Source: Leeuwenhoekiella sp. MAR_2009_132
GTDB taxonomy: Bacteria > Bacteroidota > Bacteroidia > Flavobacteriales > Flavobacteriaceae
DNA length: 64,000 nt
Direction: 5' to 3'
NCBI RefSeq assembly: GCF_000687915.1
Contig: NZ_JHZY01000002.1
Coordinates: forward strand, 682,001 to 746,000
Every line of letters starts with the position of its first letter. Positions within the stretch are counted from its first letter, which is position 1. Position numbers and translations under genes: made by a program. A model generated the notes under the pieces. It made no database searches and was not told the DNA's origin. It saw nothing but the letters and a program-made list of their open reading frames with translations. Shown here piece by piece: positions 1 through 12,044 of this stretch.

Positions 1-1607
1 ATAATTATTGGGATGGAAGATTTCAGGCAAAACCCATGTTTCAGGGAATTAGACACTGCAATATTTTTATTGAGAATTTAGAGGATCCCTTACAAGTACC
101 AGATATTGACGCTAGTGAACGAGAGCGATGGATAGCCGAAGCAAAATTTTTAAAGGCTTATTACCATTTTTATTTAATGCGTATGTATGGTGCATCACCT
201 ATAATTCGTGAAAATGTAAGTATAGACGCAGATGCGTCTGAGTTTGATATCCCGCGTTCTCCTTATGATGAAGGCATAGATTACGTTGTTGAATTGCTTG
301 ATGAAGCTGCAGCTATATTGCCTCCTTCTATAGCAGATCAAAATACTGAATATGGCCGTATTACGTCAGTCATTGCAAAGGGTCTAAAAGCTCGTGTATT
401 GTTAACAGCCGCCAGTCCCTTATTTAACGGAAACGAAGATTTATCTGGTGTAATAAATCCTGATGGGACGGCATTGTACAATACTACTTACGAGCTATCT
501 AAATGGCAGGAAGCAGCAGATGCTGCTCTTGAAGCTATAGAAACAGCAGAAAATGCAGGTCATGCTTTGTATGAATTTGCAGGTAATACCTTTAATCTTT
601 CAGATACAACTGCTACTAAATTAAGTATACGTAACGCGGTTACCTTACGTAGAAGTCAGGAAGTGTTATGGCCCAATACCCAGAGCATTGTAACAGATTT
701 ACAGCGTCAAACTATGGCACCTCTTTCTATAGACGACAATCACAGGTCTGCTGAGAAAATTGTTTCGCCAACGCTTGATATGGCAAAGCTTTTTTACTCT
801 AAAAATGGAGTGCCTATAAATGAAGATAAAAATTTAAACTTCAACAATATCTTAGAAATTAGAGAAGCAAATGCTTCGGAAGGAAATAATATTCTTCAGG
901 GATATAGAACTTCCCGTTTAAACTTTGACAGAGAACATCGGTTTTATGCAAATTTAGGTTTTGACGGTTCGATATGGTATCGTAACGCAGATCAGGATGT
1001 TGAGAACGAGTCGCATATTGAAGGTAAATACGCAGACTACGCCGGAAGCAATCACGCGTTTTTCTTCAACGTAACAGGTTATTACTTAAAAAAGTTAGTT
1101 AATAACGATCAAAGCTTTGGTGCGAATGGTTCTTCATTTAGATCTTACGCCTGGCCAGAATTGAGATTAGCAGACTTGTATTTAATGTATGCTGAAGCTT
1201 TAAATGAAATAAATGGTCCTAGTGGTGAAGTTCTTCAGTATCTAGATTTAATTAGAGACCGTGCGGGACTAGAGGGTGTTGAGACTTCCTGGACTCAATT
1301 TTCTAACAACCCTAATAAACCAAATTCTCAAAATGGTTTACGAGAAATCATACATCAAGAGCGTTTGATTGAGCTTGCTTTTGAAGGTCAACGTTATTGG
1401 GATTTATTACGATGGAAAAAAGCCGTACGTGAATTTAATCAACCTATACAGGGATGGAATGTTTATGGTGAAGATGAGGCTGCTTATTACCAGATTAGAA
1501 CATTACATCAACAACGTTTTGTAGCGCCTAGAGATTATTTCTGGCCTATTTGGGAATATGCACTTCTACAGAATTCGAATCTGGTACAGAATCCGGGGTG
1601 GAATTAA
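1..1607 (+). CDS. SusD/RagB family outer-membrane glycan-binding lipoprotein (5' truncated by window edge)
   Basis: The frame is open from the first bases (NYWDGRF precedes the first ATG at 36), so the signal peptide and N-terminal helices lie outside the window. SusD proteins are surface lipoproteins that cap the SusC TonB-dependent transporter and bind oligosaccharide. Family marks seen: the helical segment around YHFYLMRMYG, the TPR-like stretch ARVLLTAASPLFNG, the LRLADLYLMYAEALNE helix, the LIRDRAGL segment, the RLIELAFEGQRYWDLLRWK block near the C terminus, and the typical NPGWN end. It is the first visible gene of the PUL. SusC should lie immediately upstream. The specificity cannot be read from the sequence. 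Confidence 0.93.
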   Translation, partial: NYWDGRFQAKPMFQGIRHCNIFIENLEDPLQVPDIDASERERWIAEAKFLKAYYHFYLMRMYGASPIIRENVSIDADASEFDIPRSPYDEGIDYVVELLDEAAAILPPSIADQNTEYGRITSVIAKGLKARVLLTAASPLFNGNEDLSGVINPDGTALYNTTYELSKWQEAADAALEAIETAENAGHALYEFAGNTFNLSDTTATKLSIRNAVTLRRSQEVLWPNTQSIVTDLQRQTMAPLSIDDNHRSAEKIVSPTLDMAKLFYSKNGVPINEDKNLNFNNILEIREANASEGNNILQGYRTSRLNFDREHRFYANLGFDGSIWYRNADQDVENESHIEGKYADYAGSNHAFFFNVTGYYLKKLVNNDQSFGANGSSFRSYAWPELRLADLYLMYAEALNEINGPSGEVLQYLDLIRDRAGLEGVETSWTQFSNNPNKPNSQNGLREIIHQERLIELAFEGQRYWDLLRWKKAVREFNQPIQGWNVYGEDEAAYYQIRTLHQQRFVAPRDYFWPIWEYALLQNSNLVQNPGWN

Positions 1608-1624
1608 TAAAAAAAAGAAAAATT

Positions 1625-2824
1625 ATGAAAACAAAATTTTTAAATTATTTAGCAGTTTTGGGGTTGATCATTGGGATATCTTGTTCTGATGAAGATTTAC
1701 AAACCCCTTTAGAAAATAACGCTAATGCTCCTTCGCAAGTTACAGATGTTAGCGTAGAAAACTTACGAGGTAAAGCAAGGGTTTCGTACAAACTACCCAA
1801 AGACCAGGACTTGCTCTATGTAAAAGCAAGTTATACACTCGCTAATGGCCGAGAAATGGAAGTAAAAACTTCATTCTACAATTCAAGTATGTTGTTAGAA
1901 GGATTTTCTGGAGCACAAGCTAATGAGGTTAAGATTACTACTGTTAATCGTAGTGAAAAAGAATCTGCTCCCGTGTTAGTAACAGTAAACCCATTAAGAG
2001 CTCCCATATTTGATGTATATGAGAGCATAGAGTCTGGTGCGGCATTTGGTGGGGTTTATCTAAAGGCAGATAATCCTGATCGAGAAGATATAGCCTTATT
2101 ACTTATGGAAAAAGATGATCTGGGCGATTGGGTAATTAACCCCAATAGTATTTATACTTCTACAGATGAGATTACAAGTACCATTCGCGGTTTTGATACC
2201 CTATCACAGGAGTTTGCTATAACCGTTAGAGATCGCTGGTTAAATTATACAGATACATTATTTACCACAATTAAACCGCTTTTTGAAGAAGCTATTCCTA
2301 AATCTGGATACAGAGGGTTGGCATTACCTAACGATGCACCGCGTCATAATTCTACACCGCTTAGTGGTCTATGGGACGGTAATTTAATGAACTGGTCTGG
2401 AGTGTATTTAACACAGGGTACTTACACAGAAAATTTGCACATGTTTACTATAGATATGGGGGTAGAGGCAAAACTGAGCCGGGTAGTTATTTGGGATTAT
2501 CCTGAGTATTTTAATGGGCGTACGTATTACTATAAAGGTTGTATGAAGCGCTTTGAAATTTATGGAAGTGATGAATTAGATACTTCCGGAGATTTAGCAA
2601 GCTGGACACTTTTAGGAACTTATGAAGAAGTTAAGCCTTCCGGGCTTCCTTACGGTCAACAAAACAATGAGGACTATGAGACTGCTGTAGCTGGTTTTAG
2701 TTGGGAGATCCCTGCAGATGTACCTAAAATGAGATACCTGCGTATACGTAATCTAGAAAACTGGGAAGGTGGCAAAAGTTTAGCCATAGGTGAAATTCAG
2801 ATTTACGGTAATACTAATTTTTAA
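1625..2824 (+). CDS. DUF4959/DUF5126/DUF5000-type surface lipoprotein (SusE-position glycan-binding protein)
   Basis: Follows the SusD gene by 17 bases. The ATG at 1625 is chosen because it starts directly with a lipoprotein signal (MKTKFLNYLA, lipobox GISC then SDED); an upstream TTG inside the SusD gene would bury the signal. About 399 residues: an N-terminal fibronectin-like DUF4959 part (roughly residues 30-130), a middle DUF5126-like part, and a C-terminal discoidin/F5-8C-like DUF5000 part with LWDGN, FTIDMG, RFEIYGSD and MRYLRIRNLENW, ending IGEIQIYGN as galactose-binding-like folds do. Proteins of this kind sit next to SusCD pairs and are thought to bind glycan at the cell surface. The assignment is from remembered family features, not a search. 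Confidence 0.85.
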   Translation: MKTKFLNYLAVLGLIIGISCSDEDLQTPLENNANAPSQVTDVSVENLRGKARVSYKLPKDQDLLYVKASYTLANGREMEVKTSFYNSSMLLEGFSGAQANEVKITTVNRSEKESAPVLVTVNPLRAPIFDVYESIESGAAFGGVYLKADNPDREDIALLLMEKDDLGDWVINPNSIYTSTDEITSTIRGFDTLSQEFAITVRDRWLNYTDTLFTTIKPLFEEAIPKSGYRGLALPNDAPRHNSTPLSGLWDGNLMNWSGVYLTQGTYTENLHMFTIDMGVEAKLSRVVIWDYPEYFNGRTYYYKGCMKRFEIYGSDELDTSGDLASWTLLGTYEEVKPSGLPYGQQNNEDYETAVAGFSWEIPADVPKMRYLRIRNLENWEGGKSLAIGEIQIYGNTNF

Positions 2825-2838
2825 TTTTAGAAATCATA

Positions 2839-4047
2839 ATGATTATGAAAATACATAAATTAACCAAAATAGTTCTTCTCGTACTGTTAACGGTGCTCGG
2901 CTCCTGTGCAGATGTTGCAGAAATGGATGATTTTAAAGATTTTACCGCAGACGGTGAGATTAATTATTCTGAGAAGGTAGATTCTTTAAAGATTTTTTCG
3001 GGAAAAAATCGTGCTAAAATACAGGGTATTGTAGATGCAGATCCTAAAATTACTGAGTTTAGAGTTTATTGGGATAGTAAAAAAGATTCTGTAGTAGTGC
3101 CTATTACGCGTTCGATAGGAATAGATACACTAGAGGTAATAATTTCAGACTTACCAGAGAACATTTATAATTTTGAAATACGCACATTTGATAGTCAGGG
3201 CAATAGTTCTATACCTGTATCTGCAACGGGAGAGGTCTATGGAGAGCGCTACCAGGCAACCTTGTTTAATAGACCTGTGATAGCAAATAATCTCATAGAA
3301 GATAGTTTAGTTATTAACTATGCAGGAATGGATCTTACTTCAGGTGTTTTAGGAACCGAGATTGTATATACCAACACAAGTGATGAAGAAATAGAATTGT
3401 ATGTACCTATAGCTGAACCATCGGTAACGATACTTGACTTTAAAAATTCTTCAACATATAAATATCGTACATTATTTAAACCAGAAGAAACGGCGATTGA
3501 TACATTTTATACGGCGTACAATAATTTAAAGCCTATTCCTAAGCCATTAATGGTTAATGCTAAAATGCCTTTTGCTACTAGTGCAAGATCTGGTAGATGG
3601 GGAACAGTTGCAGAGTGGACAACAAATGATAATGCAAAAACGCACGGGAATCCACCAGTAGGAGGGTTTGACAATAATGGTGGGCGTGATGCAATGGGAT
3701 TAGAAAGTTGGGGATCACCCCTAATACGCAATGGTAAAATTCACCAGATGGTAGATGTGCAGCCTGCTTCATACTCGTTAAATGTAAATTTATCAAACGG
3801 GAATAAACTGAGTGAAGCCGGAACCCGCGTGTTTATAGTAGTTGCGAAAGGTGAAGGTCTTCCTGATATTGATGACGTAACGACTTCTACTGATGTATTG
3901 GGCTTCAAAAAAATTACAGCTACAGGAAATATTATAGTAGATTTTATTTCAGAAGAAAATGCTCCGGTATCAGTAGGTATTGTGACAGATTTTACTGTAG
4001 ATCAGAGTTACTGGAAAATACTTGAGTGGGATATAGTAGTAAAATAA
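2839..4047 (+). CDS. DUF4998/DUF5013-type surface lipoprotein of the PUL
   Basis: A 402-residue lipoprotein with signal MIMKIHKLTK and lipobox LGSC-AD near residue 23; either the ATG at 2839 or the one at 2845 could start it. The N-terminal half matches the DUF4998 pattern (MDDFKDFTADGEINYSEKVDSL, then SGKNRAKIQG and FRVYWDSKKDSV, an FN3-like unit found beside SusCD pairs). The C-terminal half (from about residue 240) starts with a tryptophan-rich discoidin-like part (SGRWGTVAEWTTND) and ends in a beta-sandwich typical of DUF5013. The likely role is a surface glycan-binding protein accompanying SusCD and the preceding lipoprotein. The 14-base spacing indicates co-transcription. Confidence 0.8.
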   Translation: MIMKIHKLTKIVLLVLLTVLGSCADVAEMDDFKDFTADGEINYSEKVDSLKIFSGKNRAKIQGIVDADPKITEFRVYWDSKKDSVVVPITRSIGIDTLEVIISDLPENIYNFEIRTFDSQGNSSIPVSATGEVYGERYQATLFNRPVIANNLIEDSLVINYAGMDLTSGVLGTEIVYTNTSDEEIELYVPIAEPSVTILDFKNSSTYKYRTLFKPEETAIDTFYTAYNNLKPIPKPLMVNAKMPFATSARSGRWGTVAEWTTNDNAKTHGNPPVGGFDNNGGRDAMGLESWGSPLIRNGKIHQMVDVQPASYSLNVNLSNGNKLSEAGTRVFIVVAKGEGLPDIDDVTTSTDVLGFKKITATGNIIVDFISEENAPVSVGIVTDFTVDQSYWKILEWDIVVK

Positions 4048-4087
4048 TAAAGAGCAGACGTACTAATTAATTAATAAATCAATAAGG

Positions 4088-4121
4088 CTCTTTCTGCACA
4101 AAAAAACTTGTGCGGAAGGAG
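4088..4121 (+). promoter_or_regulatory. Intercistronic hairpin between the Sus-type genes and the enzyme genes
   Basis: The left arm 4088-4101 and right arm 4108-4121 can form a 14-pair stem (two G-U pairs) closed by the loop AAAAAC. No T-run follows, so it does not look like an intrinsic terminator. It lies in the 216-base gap after the DUF4998 gene, where a processing or stabilising hairpin could separate the abundant binding-protein part of the transcript from the enzyme part. The function is inferred from position only. Confidence 0.5.
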
Positions 4122-4263
4122 TTGTATTGTTTAAAGAGCTTAATTATAAAGCAAATTTCTATGCTGTATTCAGCTATTTACAACCAAAGTAATTATTAAA
4201 TATACCTATCATAGCTTTTAAAGTTTACTTGATAAATCTATAAATTCCTAATATTTAAGTTTT

Positions 4264-5475
4264 ATGAAAATTAAATATACAATGCCTTTATTTTTATTGA
4301 TAAGTGTACTCTTTTTAAATTCTGGATGTTCTGGCGAATCAAGTTCTGAAGTTACGGCACAGCCCGAAGAACCTGTAAAAGAAATTAATTTGGCCACCTT
4401 GATAACAAAAGAGCCAGAAAATTTAGCACCATATTCTGCAACTATTTGGGGACAAGTAACAGATGATGGCGGTACCTCTATTATTGAAAGAGGGGTTTGT
4501 TTTGGTTTAGAAACAAAACCAGATTATGATGGAAACAAAACCATAGCAAGCACGGTAAAAGGATCAGGAGAATTTGAGGTAAATCTTTCTAATCTCGCAG
4601 AAGGCAATGAATATTACGCACGGTCGTATGCAAAAAATGCAAAAGGCATCGCCTATGGCAACGAAATACAGTTTACTACAACATTTGCAGATCCACCAAT
4701 ATTTAGTATAGGAGAAAAGCGGGTTTCAGGAGCTCACGATATTTTTATAGCCATACGTTTAGATGAACCTGGAGATACCGAATTAAAAGAAATAGGAGTT
4801 GTGTATGGGTTTGAACAAAGCCCAACACTTGAAGATAAGGTTATAAAGAGGGAAAATCTTGACGCTTCTTTTACGGAACGTATTAGAGATTTAAAGGAAA
4901 ATACCTTTTATTTTATTAGACCTTATACCAAAACAAGTAAACGTGTAGTATATGGAGAAGAAGTTTTAGTTAAAACAATCACTGAAGGAAAATTTACATA
5001 TTCATTTAATGGTTTTGATGCAGCAAATGAAAATCACGTTCGTATTAAAGATGCCTTTGATACGGCGACACAGTATTACAATAATTTCACTTCTATTACT
5101 AAGCACGTCGTTGTTAATTATTCTCCGGGTACACCTACGGCAGATGCAAATTTTGCGGGCAATATTAGAGTAGGTTCTAATGCAGGATATCAGCGCACAG
5201 GAACCGCAATGCATGAGATGGCGCACACAGTAGGAGTAGGGCAACACTGGAAATGGAATGAGCTAATTAAGGCAGGAATTTATCAGGGAGCAGAAGCCAA
5301 TGCTATCTTAAAAATGATGACAAATGACCCTAATGCTACCGTAAAAGGAGACGGAGTTCACTTTTGGCCTTACGGTGTTAATGGTGCTCACGAAGATAAT
5401 GGTAAGGAAATGACGTATATCATTCACGCACTTATTATACAGGGGATGAAAGCAGACGGTTTGCCTTCAAACTAA
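4264..5475 (+). CDS. FN3-like lipoprotein with C-terminal HExxH putative metallopeptidase domain
   Basis: A 403-residue lipoprotein (signal MKIKYTMPLFLLIS, lipobox NSGC). Residues about 45-140 form the Bacteroidota fibronectin-like repeat with ERGVCFG, YYARSYAKN and AYGNEIQFTT. A second, more diverged copy follows at about 145-240. The C-terminal 150 residues hold HEMAHTVGVGQH, starting at residue 317: an HExxH zinc-binding helix followed by glycine and a further histidine, as in metallopeptidases. The third histidine is one residue later than in the strict metzincin HExxHxxGxxH pattern, so the subclass is not settled. It sits in the middle of the PUL between binding proteins and the propeller enzyme. 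A protease for a proteoglycan core or a catalytically inactive binding module are both possible. Confidence 0.6.
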   Translation: MKIKYTMPLFLLISVLFLNSGCSGESSSEVTAQPEEPVKEINLATLITKEPENLAPYSATIWGQVTDDGGTSIIERGVCFGLETKPDYDGNKTIASTVKGSGEFEVNLSNLAEGNEYYARSYAKNAKGIAYGNEIQFTTTFADPPIFSIGEKRVSGAHDIFIAIRLDEPGDTELKEIGVVYGFEQSPTLEDKVIKRENLDASFTERIRDLKENTFYFIRPYTKTSKRVVYGEEVLVKTITEGKFTYSFNGFDAANENHVRIKDAFDTATQYYNNFTSITKHVVVNYSPGTPTADANFAGNIRVGSNAGYQRTGTAMHEMAHTVGVGQHWKWNELIKAGIYQGAEANAILKMMTNDPNATVKGDGVHFWPYGVNGAHEDNGKEMTYIIHALIIQGMKADGLPSN

Positions 5476-5576
5476 TTATTAGTTATTAAATCGATAAAGT
5501 ATTATAATCGTAAAATACAGGTATTACATTTAAATTACGTACTTTTAAACGTATGTCATACATTTAATTGTTTTTG

Positions 5577-6917
5577 ATGGGGATAGAGTTGTCTAAAATT
5601 TACGTTTTCTGCCTTTTAGGTTGTGTTTTAGTGTCGTGCGGCGTACATCAAAAAAATATAACTCCTGAGGTTTCAACTGTGGGTTTGGGTTGGTCATCCA
5701 ATTCGGTGAATACAGTAATCTTTCGTCAAAATGCCCTAACAACTTATAAAAACACCCAGTTTACAGCTTTTTACGATGCAGATTCGAATCTCATTTTAGC
5801 AAAAAGAGAATTGCCTAATGGAGCCTGGGTAACTGCTAAAACCCAATATACCGGCAATACAGCAGATGCTCATAATACGATTAGTATTGCAGTTGATGGC
5901 GAAGGTTTTTTGCACGTTAGTTGGGATCACCATGATAATGAATTGCGCTATGCAATAAGTAAAACACCGTTAGGCTTAGTGCTAGGCGACAAAATAAGTA
6001 TGACAGGTATAGATGAGCAAAAGGTATCATATCCTCAATTTTATAATCTTACTAATACTGGAGGTTTATTATTTATGTATCGCTCAGGGCAGTCTGGCAG
6101 AGGTGTTTTAGTTCTCAATAGTTATGATGTGTTAACTAAAAAATGGACGCAGCTTCACCAAAATTTAATAGATGGTGAAAATCTAAGGAATGCCTACTGG
6201 CAAGCTTATGTAGATTTAAAAGGAACTATACATTTATCCTGGGTTTGGCGCGAGACCTATGATGTAGCTACAAATCACGATATCGCCTATGCTAGGTCTT
6301 TAGACGGTGGCGTAACCTGGCAAAAATCTACAGGTGAGCAATATACGTTACCTATCACTGAAGCAAGCGCCGAATACGCCTGGAAGATTCCGCAGAATAG
6401 CAGTCTTATTAATCAAACCGCAATGACTACAGATTCAAACGGCAATCCCTATATCGCTAATTATTGGAATGAAGATCATAAAACGCAATATCAAATAGTT
6501 TATTTAGATAACGGCAACTGGAAAAAAGAAAACACGGCTTTTCGCACTACAGAATTCAAACTGGGTGGTGGCGGAACTAAAAAGATTCCCATCTCAAGAC
6601 CAGAGATTTTTATAGATAAGCAATCGGGTAAAAAGATTACCTATTTACTATTTAGAGATGATACCAAAGGAAGTAAAATTTCATTAGCTTATAAAAATTT
6701 ACAGGATGTGAGTAACTGGCAATTACTAGATCTAACTGAGCAAAGCGTTGGAGATTGGGAGCCTAATTTTGATAAAGAACTTTTTAAAAAAACAGGAAAG
6801 CTGCATATTTTTCAGCAAGAAGTAATACAGGTAGATGGTGAAGGTCTTAAAGCTAAAATGGCAACACCTGTACAAGTAATAGAACTAAATAAATTACCCT
6901 ATAAAAACCTATTGTAA
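5577..6917 (+). CDS. BNR_4 family beta-propeller lipoprotein (PL24/PL25 ulvan lyase or GH145-like)
   Basis: The ATG at 5577 is preferred over the TTG at 5568. It gives a 446-residue lipoprotein with lipobox LVSC (C21). The sequence fits the BNR_4 seven-bladed propeller: AHNTISIAVD, FLHVSWDHHDNELRY, YRSGQSGRG, HLSWVWRET, the sialidase-type box SLDGGVTW, then PISRPEIFID. In PL25 ulvan lyase two catalytic-site histidines lie 20 residues apart with a tyrosine further on. Here H99 (AHN) and H119 (second H of WDHH) are also 20 apart and Y168 begins YRSG, so the site looks intact. Relatives include GH145 and PL42, which act on rhamnose-glucuronate caps of arabinogalactan. Lyase versus hydrolase cannot be decided from sequence alone. 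Confidence 0.72.
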   Translation: MGIELSKIYVFCLLGCVLVSCGVHQKNITPEVSTVGLGWSSNSVNTVIFRQNALTTYKNTQFTAFYDADSNLILAKRELPNGAWVTAKTQYTGNTADAHNTISIAVDGEGFLHVSWDHHDNELRYAISKTPLGLVLGDKISMTGIDEQKVSYPQFYNLTNTGGLLFMYRSGQSGRGVLVLNSYDVLTKKWTQLHQNLIDGENLRNAYWQAYVDLKGTIHLSWVWRETYDVATNHDIAYARSLDGGVTWQKSTGEQYTLPITEASAEYAWKIPQNSSLINQTAMTTDSNGNPYIANYWNEDHKTQYQIVYLDNGNWKKENTAFRTTEFKLGGGGTKKIPISRPEIFIDKQSGKKITYLLFRDDTKGSKISLAYKNLQDVSNWQLLDLTEQSVGDWEPNFDKELFKKTGKLHIFQQEVIQVDGEGLKAKMATPVQVIELNKLPYKNLL

Positions 6918-6937
6918 AATTCCAATTAACTAAATAA

Positions 6938-10048
<3,111 letters not shown>

Positions 10049-10056
10049 ACAAGCAG

Positions 10057-12003
10057 ATGCTAAAAAACCTTGTATGTATAAGTTGCATTCTTCTGGCTCC
10101 GTTTTTATGGGGCCAGACGGCTGCAATAGTTACAAGTCCGGATAATAATCTTAAAGTAACTGTTGCACTTATAGATAGTAAGCCTGTTTATACTGTAAAA
10201 CTTAATGGGGAAATTTTTTTAGAAGAATCGTCCCTAGGTTTACAAACCTCGATAGGTGATTTTAGTACGGGATTGACTTTTGAACATTCAGAAGTGAAGG
10301 CTGTTTCTAAATCGTATGCGTTACCAAAAGCCAAAGTTAGTCACGTCGATTATTTGGCAAATGAGCTTATAACAAACTATACAAATCTCAACCGGGATAC
10401 CTTATCCATACACATTAGAGTAAGCAACAGAGATGTTGCTTTTTCGTATAAACTAACTGCTAAAGACCGCAATACTAAGGTTAAAATTTTAGCGGAAGCG
10501 ACAGGGTTTAATTTACCGGATGACGCTACTTCATTTATTACTCCACAGGCATTACCGATGTCTGGTTGGGAGCAAACCAAACCTTCTTATGAAGAAGAGT
10601 ATACTTTTAATGAAACATTAGGAACCCCTTCACAATACGGTGTAGGTTATACGTTTCCGGCATTATTTAAAAATGCTGAAAATGGCTGGATTTTAATTTC
10701 TGAAACCGGTGTTGATGGGAGTTATCCGGGAGCACGCTTGGGAGAGTCTGATAACGCCGGTCTGTTTCCTTTGGTATTTCCACAAGAAGGCGAAAATAAC
10801 AGTATTGGCGAAACCTATGCGGCGATGGCAATGCCGGCTCAAACGCCTTGGCGTACAATTACTCTTGGTAAAAGTTTAAAACCTATAGTAGAATCTACAG
10901 TAACATTTGATCTTGTAGAACAAAAGTATGCTCCTTCTCAAGATTATAAAATGGGTAAAGCAACCTGGAGTTGGATTGTCTGGCAGGACAGCAGTATGAA
11001 TTATCAGGATCAGGTCACTTTTATTGACCTGGCAGCAGACCTGAATTTTGAATACATACTTATTGATGCTAATTGGGATACCTCAATAGGACGTAAAAGG
11101 TTTGAAGAGCTTGTTACCTACGCACAATCTAAAAATGTAGAAGTTTTGTTATGGTACAACTCAAATGGTTTTTGGAACAACGCACCTCAAACGCCACAAG
11201 ACCTTATGAATACGGCCTACAAACGTCAACAAGAAATGGCGTGGCTGCAAAAAATAGGAGTAAAAGGATTAAAGATTGATTTCTTTGGAGGCGATAAGCA
11301 GGTCACGATGCAGTTGTATGAAGACATTCTTACCGATGCTAATAATTACGGACTGGCAGTAACTTTTCACGGGTGTACCTTACCACGTGGGTGGGAAAAA
11401 ATGTATCCCAATTACATAACTTCGGAAGCCGTTCTGGCATCAGAAAATTTGGTTTTTAGACAAGATGCATTAGATAAACACGCCTATTATAGCACGATCT
11501 TACCTTTTAGCCGAAACACAGTAGGTGCTATGGATTTTGGGCCGGTATTTCTTAATAAGCGACTTTCAAAAGATCAAAAACGAGGTACGTTGCGAAGTAC
11601 TTCAGATGTATTTGAGTTAGCTACAGCAGTTCTTTATTTTTCCCCTATTCAGCATTTTGGACTTACGCCAAATAATCTGGAAGAGCAACCTAAGTTTGTA
11701 ATAGACTTCTTAAAAAAGGTGCCAACGGTTTGGGATGAGACCATTTATATAGGAGGTGAGCCAGGTGATTACGCAGCCTTAGCAAGACGCAAAGGAGCTG
11801 TCTGGTATCTCGCGGTTACTAACGGAGAGAAAAAAAACAAAACTTTAGAGCTCAATTTGCCGATGTTTAAAGGAGCTAAAGCAACTTTAATTTATGATAC
11901 TAAAGATCATACAGCAGCAACAAAACCAGTTACAATTAATAAAAACGGAACGTTTACAATAAAACTATATGGTGAAGGCGGGGCATTGCTAATTACTCAA
12001 TAA
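10057..12003 (+). CDS. GH97 glycoside hydrolase, retaining alpha-galactosidase-type
   Basis: A 648-residue secreted protein (signal ending FLWGQ). It follows the GH97 layout: N-terminal beta-super-sandwich (about 24-285, opening ITSPDNNLKVTV-like as in the family), catalytic TIM barrel (about 290-560, WSWIVWQDSSMNYQDQ, YILIDANWD, LLWYNSNG) and a C-terminal beta domain (IGGEPGDYAALARRKGAVWYLAVTNG). D408 in GLKIDFFGGD takes the place of the nucleophile of the retaining alpha-galactosidase branch; the inverting alpha-glucosidase branch lacks it. A cluster mate of GH2, consistent with trimming of galactose side chains. Specificity is inferred from the single aspartate motif and could be another alpha-sugar. 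Confidence 0.88.
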   Translation: MLKNLVCISCILLAPFLWGQTAAIVTSPDNNLKVTVALIDSKPVYTVKLNGEIFLEESSLGLQTSIGDFSTGLTFEHSEVKAVSKSYALPKAKVSHVDYLANELITNYTNLNRDTLSIHIRVSNRDVAFSYKLTAKDRNTKVKILAEATGFNLPDDATSFITPQALPMSGWEQTKPSYEEEYTFNETLGTPSQYGVGYTFPALFKNAENGWILISETGVDGSYPGARLGESDNAGLFPLVFPQEGENNSIGETYAAMAMPAQTPWRTITLGKSLKPIVESTVTFDLVEQKYAPSQDYKMGKATWSWIVWQDSSMNYQDQVTFIDLAADLNFEYILIDANWDTSIGRKRFEELVTYAQSKNVEVLLWYNSNGFWNNAPQTPQDLMNTAYKRQQEMAWLQKIGVKGLKIDFFGGDKQVTMQLYEDILTDANNYGLAVTFHGCTLPRGWEKMYPNYITSEAVLASENLVFRQDALDKHAYYSTILPFSRNTVGAMDFGPVFLNKRLSKDQKRGTLRSTSDVFELATAVLYFSPIQHFGLTPNNLEEQPKFVIDFLKKVPTVWDETIYIGGEPGDYAALARRKGAVWYLAVTNGEKKNKTLELNLPMFKGAKATLIYDTKDHTAATKPVTINKNGTFTIKLYGEGGALLITQ

Positions 12004-12044
12004 ACCTAATTCATCAAGTTTAAGAATGCGATTACAATACATTT

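Noticed and set aside
1550..1624. Longer N terminus of the DUF4959 lipoprotein from a TTG start
   Set aside because: It would overlap the SusD gene and place 25 residues before a perfect lipoprotein signal; the ATG at 1625 is better.
5002..5247. Cysteine-rich minus-strand ORF under the HExxH gene
   Set aside because: It lies wholly inside a well-supported gene on the other strand and has shadow-type composition (Cys, Ile, Arg rich) without signal or domain.
5212..5247. Strict metzincin motif HExxHxxGxxH in the PUL lipoprotein
   Set aside because: The third histidine is at position 12 rather than 11 of the motif, so only a general HExxH metallopeptidase-like call is made.
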